Shown here in pieces: positions 20,063 through 32,253 of a stretch of DNA of 39,809 bases. Each line of letters starts with the position of its first letter. The stretch's first letter is position 1. This DNA comes from Pelargonium nanum (lineage: Eukaryota > Streptophyta > Magnoliopsida > Geraniales > Geraniaceae): NCBI GenBank assembly GCA_036897485.1, contig JAYMTF010000325.1, positions 1 to 39,809 on the forward strand. Reading direction: 5' to 3'. The position numbers and the translations under genes were made by a program. The notes beneath the pieces were generated by a model. It was given only the letters and a program-made list of their open reading frames with translations. It was not told the DNA's origin and ran no database searches.

Positions 20063-21340
20063 TCGATTGTATCCGTAAAATGTTTGCTTTTGTTCGATCC
20101 AACTCAAAATTGACCGAATATATTTTATACAATACAAATTTGTAAAAATCTTAATAGGACCCAAATTGCTTGTTCTAGTTAAACATTCTTGCTTGTGACA
20201 CATACATATGGATAGATAACAAGTTGCTTTGATAATTAAAAGAAACAAATCCAAAAAGGCTTGAATAGTGTATTTGGGAAAATGGGCTTGTTTTGTAGTA
20301 GTTTAAGCCATTTGATGAGCCCACCAACTTTTGGCACTTAAGAACCTTACTAAAGAGTAAAGACCCACTTTCCCTGAAACATCAACCTACAAATTTGAAC
20401 CATATATCCAAAAACAAATCCAAAATGACACTGTGGAGAAGTGGTTGATACTTGAGAGCATATCACATGATATCAAGTTTCTCAACATTGTGAGGACAAA
20501 TTATGAATAAGCTTGTCACTTCATTAGACTTGACATGTTTTTGTTTCTTAATTTTTTTTTTAATTTTTAAAAACTAGAATTTGTCGATCGACCAGAAAAC
20601 AATCTTTTTGTAATTTATATATTTAATTATATTATTTTAAACCTTGCATTGTTTTAAAAACATGGGCGGTACACAAAATAGTATGAATTCACCAACGAGC
20701 CTAAAATCAATTATTTTGAAAATCATCAACATTGAAGTAGTTTAAAACAAGTTTATTGTGCATTTTTATCAATATGATCATTTATTCAAAACCGCAACAT
20801 GTACCTTCTTATATGTCGGGCTGGTTTAGAAAATGTAACCGAACCCCAAGACCATGCCCCGAAACCTAAACCAAAAATCAAAATTAACAGCTCCATCAAA
20901 TACTCCTCATGATGGGTCAAGTTCATGTACATGGGTTAAGTTTCAAACCAACCCTCCCAATTACTTATATGATATCAATTTATTAAATATTGTACTACAA
21001 TTGGCAATGCTGCTCCGAATCAACATGAACCTGAATCTCGACTCCCATTTTACAGGTCTGGATTGCACACAATAGACCCGATTCATTTTTATTTATAAAA
21101 AACTTAAAAAAAAAAACTCGAAATCTTATCCAAAAGCACCCCTAGTTTTTAGGGGTCGGGCGGGTTAGGCATTTTCAACCCGAATCGACAGCAGCTCCAC
21201 TCAGAATAAATGGTCAAGTACGTGTATAAGGGTCAAGCTTCAACCCGACCCGAATACATCGTATCTGTCTCACTCTCACACCTCCTGTCCCGCGCTTCTT
21301 CTCCTTCAGTTCGAAATCAGAGACCTCTCTCTCTCCAACA
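20063..21340. other. Spacer upstream of EME1
   Basis: Non-coding. It holds the MITE copy at 21000-21196 and, just before the EME1 start, a CT-rich leader (CTCTCTCTCTCC) typical of plant 5' UTRs. No TATA box was identified. Confidence 0.45.
21000..21196. mobile_element. hAT-like MITE family copy near EME1 promoter
   Basis: Starts ATTGGCAATGCTGCTCC, ends CAACCCGAATCGACAGCAG. TTACAGGTCTGGATTGCACA aligns with the block in the copy at 4327. It ends about 145 bases before the EME1 start codon, so it may lie in or beside the promoter. Confidence 0.45.
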
Positions 21341-24300
21341 ATGTCTGATCCAATTGTTCTCTCCGACGAAGAAGAGGACCAGAAAGCTTTTTCTACACCA
21401 TTGCCTTCTCTCTCGAAGAAGCCCAGACTCGAACCTCACACCAACCATACGGTTCTTGTCATCGACGATGATCCAACTCCTCAAAAATCGCTGCCGTCGG
21501 TGGTCCCCGAGACACCGTTCTCGATTTTATCGAGTTCCGAGGCCGCAATCATGAAATGCACCACTAGATGTCCTGCTGATGTCGAAGCTAGGGCTTCATC
21601 TTCTGAGCAGAAGTTTTCAGGTTAGTTCTCACCCGGTTCGATCAGTTTTTTATGCTAGGAAGATGCTTAGTAGCATTTCTTTGGTTGAAGTTGCTAAGAT
21701 TTGGTGTAAATGTTTGGTGTTTTTGATTGATTTGTATTGAATTTGTTGAATTTCTGTTTTGTTTTACTTGAGAATTGCTGTTGTTTGGGGATATTAGGTG
21801 AAGATTTGAGTTGAATTGTTGTTTTTGTTGTTGAATTTGGTTAGCCTGTACTTGTTTTATTTAGTTTATGTTTGGAGATACTAGAGCTTCTTCCTCTGAG
21901 CAGAATTTTTCAAGTTTGTTATTCACTAGCTTGGATCAATTTTTTGATGCTAGGATGATGCTTAGTAGCATTTTTTGTTGAGTTTGGTAAGATTTGGTAC
22001 AAATGTTCGGTGCCTTTGATTGATTTGTAATGAATTTGTTGAATATCTGTTTTATTTTACGGTAGAATTGTTGTATTCTTGAAGAAGTTAGGTGTGAATC
22101 TGAGTCACATTGTTGTTTTTGTAAAATTTAATCAAAATATTGGTTGCTTTTGGTATAGATTTGGAATTGTTTTGCTTGTTTGGTTTGATGAACTTAGTGT
22201 GGTTCCTTTTTGAGAGTTTCAGGGTTCATTGAAGGGGAATATTATTACTGACCTAATGAGAGAAGTTGATCAGGAACTTGAGTTTTTTTTCCACTTACTC
22301 CCCCGCCCGTATTTCATTGTTAAATATCCTGCATTTATTGAATTTCATGTAATTCTTGTGTTCTCGTCATTAGTCACTTTGGAGTTATGGTGTGTTGTTA
22401 TTATCTGTCTTTGACTGGATTTGGTTATAATTACCCTGTTCTTGCTCAAAATATTGTTTATTATGACATCCAAGTTTCTTACATATCACTTGTGTGGACG
22501 GTATTGCCTTTTCTGTTTGTACATGCATCAGGAATTATTAAATTCATTTGCCTTGAGTCTGATCATGAATCCGAAAGTGGTTATCGAAGGGAAAATTTGG
22601 AGGATAATGAAAGAATGGGTTCTGACGCAGAGCAGGACTCAGAATGGAGATCTAGATTTGTTGAGCCCACAGGTTTGCTAGGTACATTAATGCTGTGTGT
22701 TCAGTACTTTTATTTGTCTCTGGATGGAGCTTGGAACTGCAAAATTGTAATATAAATAGTAAAAAAGGATGTCTCCATTATTTGTAATTGGTTTCACATT
22801 TCAATTGAAGTTACTGAAAATATGTTTTTCTCAGGGGATGCTAATCTAATGAATATTCCTGGGGGCTACTCACGCTTAGCCTCTTCCTCTGAAGATGCCA
22901 TTCCTCAGGTACTTCTTTCAAATTAATGATTTAGTAGTAGCCTTTATTCATTTGTGGTTATTATCATATTTCTTGAAGGTTGAAGACAAAAACAGTGATT
23001 TTCATGTTTTATATGTATTTTGTTCTCATTAAGAAGAAACTTTGATAATAATATGAAGTAGATGCCCTCACAAAGAGAAACTCGGAAACAAGTCAATTTC
23101 TACTCTTAGGTTCATTTCAATAGAAGATGATGTCTTTCGTGCCACTTATACTTCTCTGATGCCGTTCACCAATACACATCTTAATTAATTGATGACGTTT
23201 TATTCAGGTACATGATTATTCTGTCAAAGAATATATGAGCATGGAGCAGATGAGTAATGTCCTAAATCAGAGAACAAATAAAAATAATGCTGAGAAGGAG
23301 GTAATTTTTAACAATGAACTTGAATTGTGAACATTACATCAAATGGACTAGTCTAACCGAATGAAAATCCATTATATAGCTGGAGAAGCTGGAAAATGCA
23401 GCTTTGAAGGCTGAAGCTGCAGAGTTGAGGGAACAGAATAAAGAAAAGCAAGTTTTGGAAAACGATAAGGTTTCTCTAAGATCCATAGCTGCTGAAACTG
23501 ATACTAGAGAACTTGAAGTACAGTCGGTTGGAGGTGAAATTTTCATTTCTTGATATTCTTCTTCAGACTGCTCTTGTATACATCGAGTCATTGACTGCCT
23601 TTTGTCATTCATTGTGTTTGTTGATCAATATCAATTGATCTATTTAAGTGGATTTGGTTGTAACCGTTAGGTCAATTATTCTTTATCATGATATCCCTGG
23701 TTCATTGCTTACTACTTATGTGGATTGTATCACCATGTCTATTTGTATGTCTCAGGAGTTAGTGGACTCATATGTTTGGAGTCTGATGACGAGTCTGAAA
23801 ATGATTCTGCATGGGAAAATTGGAAGGAGAATGAAACAGAAGATGTTGGTTTTGATCCATTGCAGGACTCAGAATGGAGATCTGGATTTATTGACTTCAC
23901 AGGTTTGCTCAGTAGGCCAATGCTGTATCTTCAATACTCTTCTTTGTGCTTGTCTGGTGCTTGGAACTCTGACCATTATATTTAGGACTGCAAAAAATAG
24001 AAAAATAAATGTATCCATTGTCTGGAATCTGTTTCTCGCATTATAATGGAAGTTACTGATAATATGTTTATCAGGGGATGATAATATGACAAATATGCCC
24101 GGGTGCAGCTTTTCACACCAAACCTCTTCTTCTGAAGATGTTATTCATCAGGTACTTCCTTCTTATGCATGATATGTTAGTACTTTATTTTTTATTTGAT
24201 TTTTTATGGTCATTATTTACATTGTTAAAATGTCGAGGAAAAAACAAGGCTTTTCAGTTCTGACCATTAGCATGATAATCTGAATGTTGTTTAACATTTA

Positions 24301-27300
24301 AATACGTGCATTTGTAGTTGTAACTTTTATTTCATCACAGGGAATATATGTTTATTAAATTTATTGGTTGTGTTGACCATAAAAGTAGTCATCTGGTTTG
24401 TTTTATCATATGCAGTTACTTTTTCTGTCTTTTTGATTAGTAGCCAATATCTTTTATCAGCGTTATCAATGATTTAATTTTCTTATTTGGTTTGTTCTTT
24501 TATTCATGGTAAGAAACTGAGTGAAGAAGCATTCCAGGCGATTGTTCTGAAATGTATTCTGGATTAACTTAAGACTTAAATATAGATTCTGAAATCTCAA
24601 ATGCTGATGTGCAATCTATCAATGGAAATTAAACTGCTGAATTTGTAAGTTCCAATGGATTTGAACTGAAGAGACTGTAATTTTCAAAATTATCCTTCAA
24701 TTTCCTCATATATTTGGTAGCTGTTCAAGTTTCAATATGTCTAGCCATGAGTCGATAGTTAATTTACTGACCATCCAGTCTCGAGCATGCGATGCTGAAT
24801 CCCCTAACTGGTTAGCTGCAGCAGGTGCTTTATGTTGTTTGGATGAACTTGAAACTAGAAAGTTTGCATTAGTCGTGTGGCAAGTTGGTATGGATGGAAG
24901 ATGAACTTAGCTTACTTAGTAGCTTTTAATAGAATCCTTTTGATGTATGGATGGTACAAAAGTTGCCTAATTATTCACTTTTTAGACTTTCGTATGATAT
25001 GTGAAGTTCATGAATCATTAAAGGTGTGTAGCATGAAAAATACCTTATAGGTTGATATGCATGAAGGTGTTCACTGTTCAAAAGATGGTAAATGAAGTTA
25101 CTATTTCATCAAAATTATATAATTTACAGGAACTTAGGTAAGGTTTTGGCTTTTTGATGGGATGAATTCCTGAACCGCTGAACGTTGTCTTGCCCATAAA
25201 TGTAAATCCATGAGAGTATGGTGTGATTTTTATATATATATTATTTAGTAATTTGGATTTTAGTACTCTTTTTTGGAAGCTTCATTTCAATTGTTCTTGT
25301 TCTTTTCTGCCTCTTGTATTTGTATTTGCTTTATGCCTAAACTCTCTACGGTTTGTGTAAGAAGGGTAATGTCCTGAACCAGAATGGAGATAAAGTGAAT
25401 GCAGGGAAGAAACATAGAGTGGGTGGAGCAACAAGAAAAAAGAAGATACCAGAAGAGGATAGAGCTAAGCTTATGGAGGAAAAGAAACGGAAGAAAGAGG
25501 TAAAGCTACTTCAATGAAGCTAAATTGTGTACATCATACCGATGGGTAAGTTTAACTTGTTAACAATCCATTACACAGCAAGAGAAGTTGCAAAAAGCAG
25601 CTTTAAAGGCTGAAGCAGCAGAGTTGAAAAGACAGCAGAAAGAAAGGAAAAAGTGGGAAAACGGGAAGCTTGCTCTGAAATGCATTGTGGCTGAAATTGA
25701 TTCTAAAGTACTTGAGTTACAGTCAGTTGGAGGTGAAGTATATATTGATATTTTTCTTCTTCGAAAGATAAAAGCAGATTGCCCATGTTTATTTCTATAA
25801 CTTAAATAACAAGAATTGTTGTCTCCTTTCCATGTATATTGTAGGACCACTGCTTTCAAGGTTTGCTGAAAAAGGGCTTACATACCGGATAGCATCAAAC
25901 CCGATTGAAAGATCAATTGTTTGGACCATGAATGTTCCTGATAATATTTCAGAGGTAATTAATATCTGGAGTTGATATGAAAACCTTTATATACCTTTTT
26001 ATGAAAACCCAGCCGATAAAACCGGATTCATAATTATTCACACTTGGGAAAAAATGCGCTCACACCCTTAGACGAGCTAGGACTTTGTATTCTCTAATCT
26101 ATATAATCAATAGATTACATACCTTTTTACAAGCAGCTGGTGCTTCATAAATCCAGTATCACCGGACCACGGATATTACAAGTTTGTAAAGTAAATGAAT
26201 TGTAACAACACCTACAGTAATCTGGAAACTACTTGCAGTCTCATACCAAAGCATTATAAACTATATTGAATGGCTAATTTAAAATCTTTATCTGTTTAGT
26301 CCTTGTTTTACTTGTAGGATAGAAACGACATTGTCTATTGTAGTGTATATGTAGTTGTGCACATCTCCTTTGGCTATGTCTGGTATATATTAACCCCAAC
26401 GATCTGTTGCAGACTTCATCTAACAGAATAGAGATCCCATATGTATTGCTTATTAAAGAGGCCGAAGAGATATGTAATCTTGTTGCAAATGGTACTTTTC
26501 TGGATCATGTGTCTGGCATTCGAACTCGCTATCCATCTCATACGGTTTGCTACCTGACAAATAGGTTAATGACATATATTACTAAAAGGTTAGACAACAT
26601 TGCTACCAAAGTTCAGACTATTGTGTTTTTATTTCATTATGTCATAGTTTTATTTTTTTTTTCCACCAGTTGCCTATTTCTATAACTTATTACTCCATCC
26701 GTTCCCAATTAATTGTCCACTTTCCGTTTTTCTTAAGAGAGCACTTTCTCTTGTTTTTGCCTAGTTTAGAACTTATATTGAATATATGTTTTCACTTTGT
26801 CATATGCAAAAATCTGTGATGAACTAGTATAAAGTATAAACTAGTATGCTCTATATGTATAAAGTATACACTAGTATATACTTTCTTTTCTGTTTCTCTG
26901 TGTAGCTACTTCTACTAGGTTTATATTTTACATGATCTAACAGCAAAGGAATGGAATCTATGGATTGTGTTAGGGAAAAGGAGCAGTACAAGAATCCAAC
27001 AAATGATAATCGTTGGAGACGTCCACCTGTTGAGGAGGTTTGTAATACGAAACTAAAATGCTGGATAATGTGTATTTTTTACGGGATAATTATGGATTAT
27101 TATGCAGCTACAATATCCCCAAACACAACCATACTTTTCGATTTTCATAACATTTGCACTCCAATGTTTTTACAGTAAATTATCAATTATAATTGAAAAC
27201 TTCATTCTCTCTTTATTATCAAATTTCCAAAGTACCCTTACAATCTTAAAAGAACTCTACTCTAATTCCCGTTTAACTTCATCTTCTTCCATCTTTTCAA

Positions 27301-29363
27301 TTTCTCTCCAAAATTTTCGGTTAGAATATGATATTTTTGACATCAACGAAATCCATGTGCGAATCACATAATAAAATATATTGAATTTCTCCATTGAAAT
27401 TGATGATTTACGGACATAGTGAAAACATATGGGGTGTAAATGTTATGGAAAATGAAAAGTGTAGTTATGTGTTTTTGGAGCATCATAATTGTGTATTAAT
27501 ATGTAATTACCCCGTTATATTTGAAGCTTGTAATAGATTGTGTTCTTTCTTCTTCATTTAAAAAAAAAAAACATAATTGATCTTTACTTATTTTAAATGT
27601 AATTTTTCTTGCAGGCCATGGCAAAACTGACCACTCATTTTATCAGGGTACATTCCAGGCACTGCTTAGATGAAGCTGAATTAGCTGAGCATGTGGTTGG
27701 TCTGACATCCAGTTTGGCTTCTTGCCAATTTAGGTACAGAATGCTTCACTTTGTGATTATTATGAAACTGAATCATTCCTTTTTAGACATACAAGAAGAT
27801 TGTACGGCATTGATTTTAGGGCTTAATGATTCAACAGATATGGATAACATGTTGAAAGTTCTATATGATCTTTCGACATATGCTTGAGACAATTGAATGG
27901 GGTGATTGATTTACATGGTTTTCCTTCTTGTTCCCTGATTTTTTTTTGAATGATTTCTACTGATCTTTTAGCCATCAGAACACCGTTTTCTTTTCTTTTT
28001 TTCTGATGAAATATGGGACAATATATATGTTGAAATTAATGAAAGTTGAAGAACATCCAAAAGACCTTGAAACAGACATAACTATCAGCCGATACCAAGA
28101 GTTTCATGTCCAATGCCATCTCATACTTTTATTTGATCAGTCCGAACCAAGTTTTAATTATTATATATATCTAGAACATGCTCTTTTTTTTGTGCTTTTG
28201 TTCATTGCTACTATGAATTAATTTGTTCTTTTAAAATTTACAATTGCAGAAAGAAGTTAACTCGGCTATCCGTAAATGCTAATGGATCCATCATTCCTAA
28301 GGACTCTGTTGACAAGAAAATCATAAACAAGAGTCCATGGTGAGCTATACATCTACAAATGATATTCTAATTATGAGAACATACAACACATGCTGGTTTT
28401 AAGTTCACATATTGTCAACTGTTTCACCTTTATGCTACTTTTTGTATTTTGTTGTGGGTAACTAGTATAGTATTTCATATTTGGACTTCACATTTGTGTT
28501 ACTGACTTTGATTCTGCATTCAGGCTGAAGGCTTTGGTAGCTATTCCGAAGGTACAGCCACGATTCGCTATTGCTATATGGAAGAAGTATCCGACAATGA
28601 AATCTCTTTTGCGTGTTTACATGGACCCACTTAAATCGGTATGTATTATCATGCTCCAACCTTCAGTCATAGGTCAGAGTTAATCTACATTAAAAGTCAG
28701 AAACCAAACTTATTTGTTAAAATGCCCATATAGAGCTGGCAATCCGGGTTTCAGTTGGAAAAAACCCAAACTCAACCCAAAAATTATCGGGCCTATTTTA
28801 TGCAACCCAAACGCACAAAAATGTGTATCGGATTTCAGGTGCATGCGAGTTCAGGTCCAAATTGTCAGCTCTACTCTCGTATTTCCCATAATTTTTGGGA
28901 GTTTATTCTACATCAGCAGTTTTGAGAAAAGTCCATGAAATTATCGTGTTTACTTGGAATATATACTTCTATAACTAATATCATAATATCGTAAGGGTAT
29001 CGATAATAAGGGTAGGAGTACCCGATTTTAACATGCATGCTCACATGCTTTTTTTTTTATTATTTCTTACAATAACACGCGCTTTCCATTTTCCGGTCTA
29101 ATTCGTTACTAGTAATCAAGTTTTTGCTTGGTTGTTTCTTCTTTCTTTCTTTCTCATAGGTGCATGAAAAGGAATTTCTTCTTAAGGACTTGGTAACGGA
29201 AGGCTTAGTTGGCGGAGATAGAAGATTAGGCGAGGTTTGTTCTAAAAGGGTATACAGAATACTTATGGCTCAATCTGGAACCATCAAAACAGACGACGTT
29301 GAGGATGGTGCCGATTTCTTCAGCCATCAGCCATCTTCAGCTACTCCCAGTTGCAATTCTTAG
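21341..29363 (+). CDS. EME1: Crossover junction endonuclease EME1 (MUS81 partner), with internal exon-block duplication
   Basis: Non-catalytic partner of the MUS81 structure-specific nuclease, which cuts branched DNA in homologous recombination. Sixteen exons keep frame throughout: 21341-21620, 22532-22672, 22835-22908, 23208-23300, 23380-23533, 23756-23902, 24075-24151, 25362-25499, 25579-25732, 25845-25954, 26413-26588, 26944-27037, 27615-27733, 28250-28339, 28524-28638, 29160-29363. The product is 721 aa, against about 550 in Arabidopsis EME1B (from memory). Residues 1-93 are the disordered N-terminus (MSDPIVLSDEEED). Two coiled-coil blocks follow, LENAALKAEAAELRE and LQKAALKAEAAELKR. The ERCC4-like domain begins near 420 (LSRFAEKGLTYRIASNP) and the helix-hairpin-helix end includes LKALVAIPKVQPRFAIAIWK. 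Exons 2-5 and 6-9 are homologous copies (see findings). The start ATG opens the only long frame and matches the family start. Confidence 0.93.
22417..23640 (+). repeat. EME1 exon-block duplication, copy 1 (exons 2-5)
   Basis: It contains exons 22532-22672, 22835-22908, 23208-23300 and 23380-23533, together encoding about 154 residues. Introns match copy 2 too, for example GATTTGGTTATAA before exon 2 and GAAGTTACTGAAAATATG before exon 3. Outer limits are approximate. Confidence 0.8.
23650..25790 (+). repeat. EME1 exon-block duplication, copy 2 (exons 6-9)
   Basis: It contains exons 23756-23902, 24075-24151, 25362-25499 and 25579-25732. The middle intron is 1210 bases against 299 in copy 1, and the third exon has 46 codons against 31, adding the basic run KKRKKE. 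GATTTGGTTGTAAC and GAAGTTACTGATAATATG mirror copy 1. This copy retains the basic helix expected for the ancestral gene. Confidence 0.8.
27082..27514. mobile_element. MITE with about 80-bp inverted ends in EME1 intron
   Basis: The left arm reads GGGATAATTATGGATTATTA, then CCCCAAACACAACCATACTT and CATAACATTTGCACTCC. The right arm, inverted, reads GGGGTAATTACATATTAATA, then CTCCAAAAACACATAACTAC and CATAACATTTACACCCC. Target duplication is unclear. It fills most of the 577-base intron between exons 12 and 13. Confidence 0.65.
28731..28873. mobile_element. hAT-like MITE, compact copy in EME1 intron
   Basis: 143 bases from TAGAGCTGGCAATCC to AATTGTCAGCTCTA, inverted ends differing at one or two positions. 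It has the family core CACAAAAATGTGTATCGGAT followed by TTCAGGTGCATGCGAGTTC. Target duplication is not convincing. Confidence 0.65.
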
Positions 29364-30305
29364 CAATATTCTCATACCCGAAACATTATCTGTGGGTATG
29401 ACATAGCGAGTTCATCGTGCACATCTCATTGTTGTAGGTAAAACTCCGTTTTGTGGATAGTTTATAACCCTGCATTTGTTTAGCCTGAAATGTCCTCACT
29501 CTCGAGGTACCCGATCAATGGCCAAAGAGAGCTGTTGGCGGGGCGACGGGATTAAAGTCTATCTCGAGAATGAGGTATGTTCCTTTAGGGTTATGTTCGT
29601 GTAAATACATAATTGATGAAATCGAAAGGTAGCGTTTTAAGATGTAGGGATGTTTGTTGTCGTATAAGAATCAACAGGTGATACCTTCCTTTTTCTTTAT
29701 AAAGATGAATCAAATAACCTTTTTTCATTTTTGTAAGCTTTTTATATACTATTTTTGTATGTTTAAGTGGAGCTATCAAATAACCTTTGCTGGAGAAGTA
29801 TGACACTTCAACTATTGAGACACGTCCACTTGGAAACAAAAAAGAGGTGGTGATTTGGATTCAGGTCGGGTCATTTTTTTTATTTTTTTTAAGTTTGGGT
29901 TGAGAAGGCCCAACCTGAACTTGTCTAAAAGGGTTTCAAGTCGGGTTCCAAAAAGAAGCGTTTGAAATTAAAAATAAAAAAACTTCAAAAATAAGAACCA
30001 AAATAAATAAAAACAAGCATCACACAAGATAGTCCCATATGTACTTACATTAACACAATCTCATGCCATCACCAAGAACCCATGATGGTGGTGATCAAAA
30101 GACTTATTCTTGCAAATATAGCTATAATATTTTGACCACTTTAAAACTCCATGCTATGAACAAGAATTTACTGGGAAAATACAAACAAAAGTTGCTGCAC
30201 AGTTCAAATATGGTATAATAGTAGTGCTTGGGCTTATTGGGTGGTGTCTTCTAGTTGGTTCATTATGTTCTGTATCTTCAAGAGTGAGAAACATAAATAA
30301 AGCAG
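29364..30305. other. Tail-to-tail spacer between EME1 and the TKI1-like gene
   Basis: EME1 (+) and the TKI1-like gene (-) converge here. Both 3' UTRs should lie inside. A weak fragment of the MITE family (GATTTGGATTCAGGTCGGGT) occurs near 29850. No other gene was seen. Confidence 0.5.
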
Positions 30306-32221
30306 CTACCTCACAAATCCACTGAGGCTCACACTGTCTCCTCCACCTTTGCTTATTTTCCCAGAGGATATGCCAAGATCAAATGGTCCTAATGAATCAT
30401 TCTGTCCAACCATGCATCAATGTAACCAAATTAGATATTTGTATAATCTTAAATATACTTGGCAATTTGGGTCGCGGGCCTAAACGGACCTGGCCAAACA
30501 ACACATGTGCACAATGGAACATACCAGGGGCTGTTTCAAAAGAAGAACCTTTTTTGGGTCGGCATGTATTAAACCCGCGACCCATATTGCTGGCTCTGGA
30601 ACTCTTAGGTAGTGTTTGCATTAGAATTAAGAAAAAAAGAACATAATTTAAGTGAGTGGAAAGTGGCATCCTATGCCAGAAAATTTGGGCCACGGGCAAG
30701 GCCAAAGCCAAAAGACGCACGTGTTCATGTCAAGTTACTTTTTCGTCAGCTTTAATATGGGACAGACAAGGGTTAGTAAAAAGTTGTAAAACAAAAACAT
30801 TTTTTTGGCACAACCTATTTTAGGCCCGTAACCCATATTGACGTGTTTGGGACTCTTGGGTAGGAGTTTGTATGAGAATTTTTTATTTAGGATTGAGAAT
30901 CAAGAATATCAATGGAAATGAGATTCTCGTTTTGTGTATGAGGTAGGACCTTTCGGTCTCGAGAATGGCTTTAGAATGAAAATAATGTTCCTATTCTCAT
31001 TTCCATTTTTTTTTAAATAAACCAAACACTCTTTCGGTAACTTTTTCATAACGTATGACAAGATCAAAAGTTCCTAATGAAGTTATATATGTTAGAGTCT
31101 TGGGTAGCTTTTGGACTGTTTGGATTAAGACTTCTTTTTAGTCTCACGAATGGCTTTAGAATGGGAATTCCATTCCTATTCTCATTCTTGTTTTAACTTT
31201 TAAGAAAGTTAATCCAAACACTTCCTTCGTTTAACATGTAAGAAATTTCAGGAAGAGTTAAAAGTATAAGTACCCATTTAATGCCGGTCAGCCCAAGGCT
31301 GCTTTCATCGTTATATCCTCGAGAGCAAAGCAACAGGTCTGTTTCAGATTCTTGACAAGCACGGTCTTGTGGAAGCCCAGATTGTGTACTCACCTGCAAC
31401 ATATAAATCACATATATAGTAATGAATAGACCCACACTTTTGACAAAACCAAATAAATAAGAATAGAGCATATACCTCAATGGATTTGGGAAACTTGAAT
31501 GGGTTAGAACCTATGTCTTGACTGCAGCCTCCAAAATGACCATTTCCACGCAAAGCCGAAAAACCTTTTGACGAGGAAGAGGATGGTTTTTGAGAAGGAA
31601 ATGCATGGCATGTGTCTTCGGCGTCCAAAATGGACGAGCGCAAGTCCTGAGGCAGCCTCGGAGCTTGAGATTGATTTAATTGGGCAGCGATGAAAGCGTC
31701 AAAGGAATCAGAGATGAGTTGAGATGGCTGGAAGCTTGCATTGCTTCCATTTGATTTTGGATCAAAACTATTGATCCTGCCATGTAGGGATGCTTCGGAA
31801 AATAGGCCTCCAATGCTGATATTTGTTAGGCTGTCTCCCCAAAATGACGATGGTTGCGCAAGGTTTTGATCCGTCTTCACTCCATTGTCCTAGTTTGAAG
31901 AAAATGAGCATTTGTAGAAATGTACTATGTTAAGAACAAGCACTTGGCAGTTTTACAATATTACAATATAACAATCCTAAGTAAAAGCATGTAACTATGT
32001 GGACAGAGGCCACTTCACAAGATCATGCGTAAAGTTGGATGTAAGATAGAGCAAGGAGTCTCAGCCACTTTGTTACTGGTTGAGACTCAACAAAGACACA
32101 TAGAAATCGGATCCGATTGTGCGCTCCGCGCACACATATCTATTGGGACGGATATGAGTGTTAATTCGTGACGTTACAGGCTTGGCTGAGTCTCAACCAT
32201 TAACTCATAGATTGAGATTCT

Positions 32222-32253
<32 letters not shown>

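Noticed and set aside
24509-24660. Candidate extra EME1 exon in the 1210-base intron
   Set aside because: No frame-compatible acceptor and donor pair, and no counterpart in duplication copy 1.
21341-29363. Two separate genes or a pseudogene in place of one EME1 with repeated exons
   Set aside because: All sixteen exons join without a stop or frameshift and only one N-terminus and one ERCC4/HhH end exist.
31193-31273. Continuation of the TKI1-like reading frame to a stop at 31193
   Set aside because: A good donor at 31273 and a last exon at 30401-30306 encoding the family C-terminus NDSLGPFDLG fit better; the read-through tail is not family-like.
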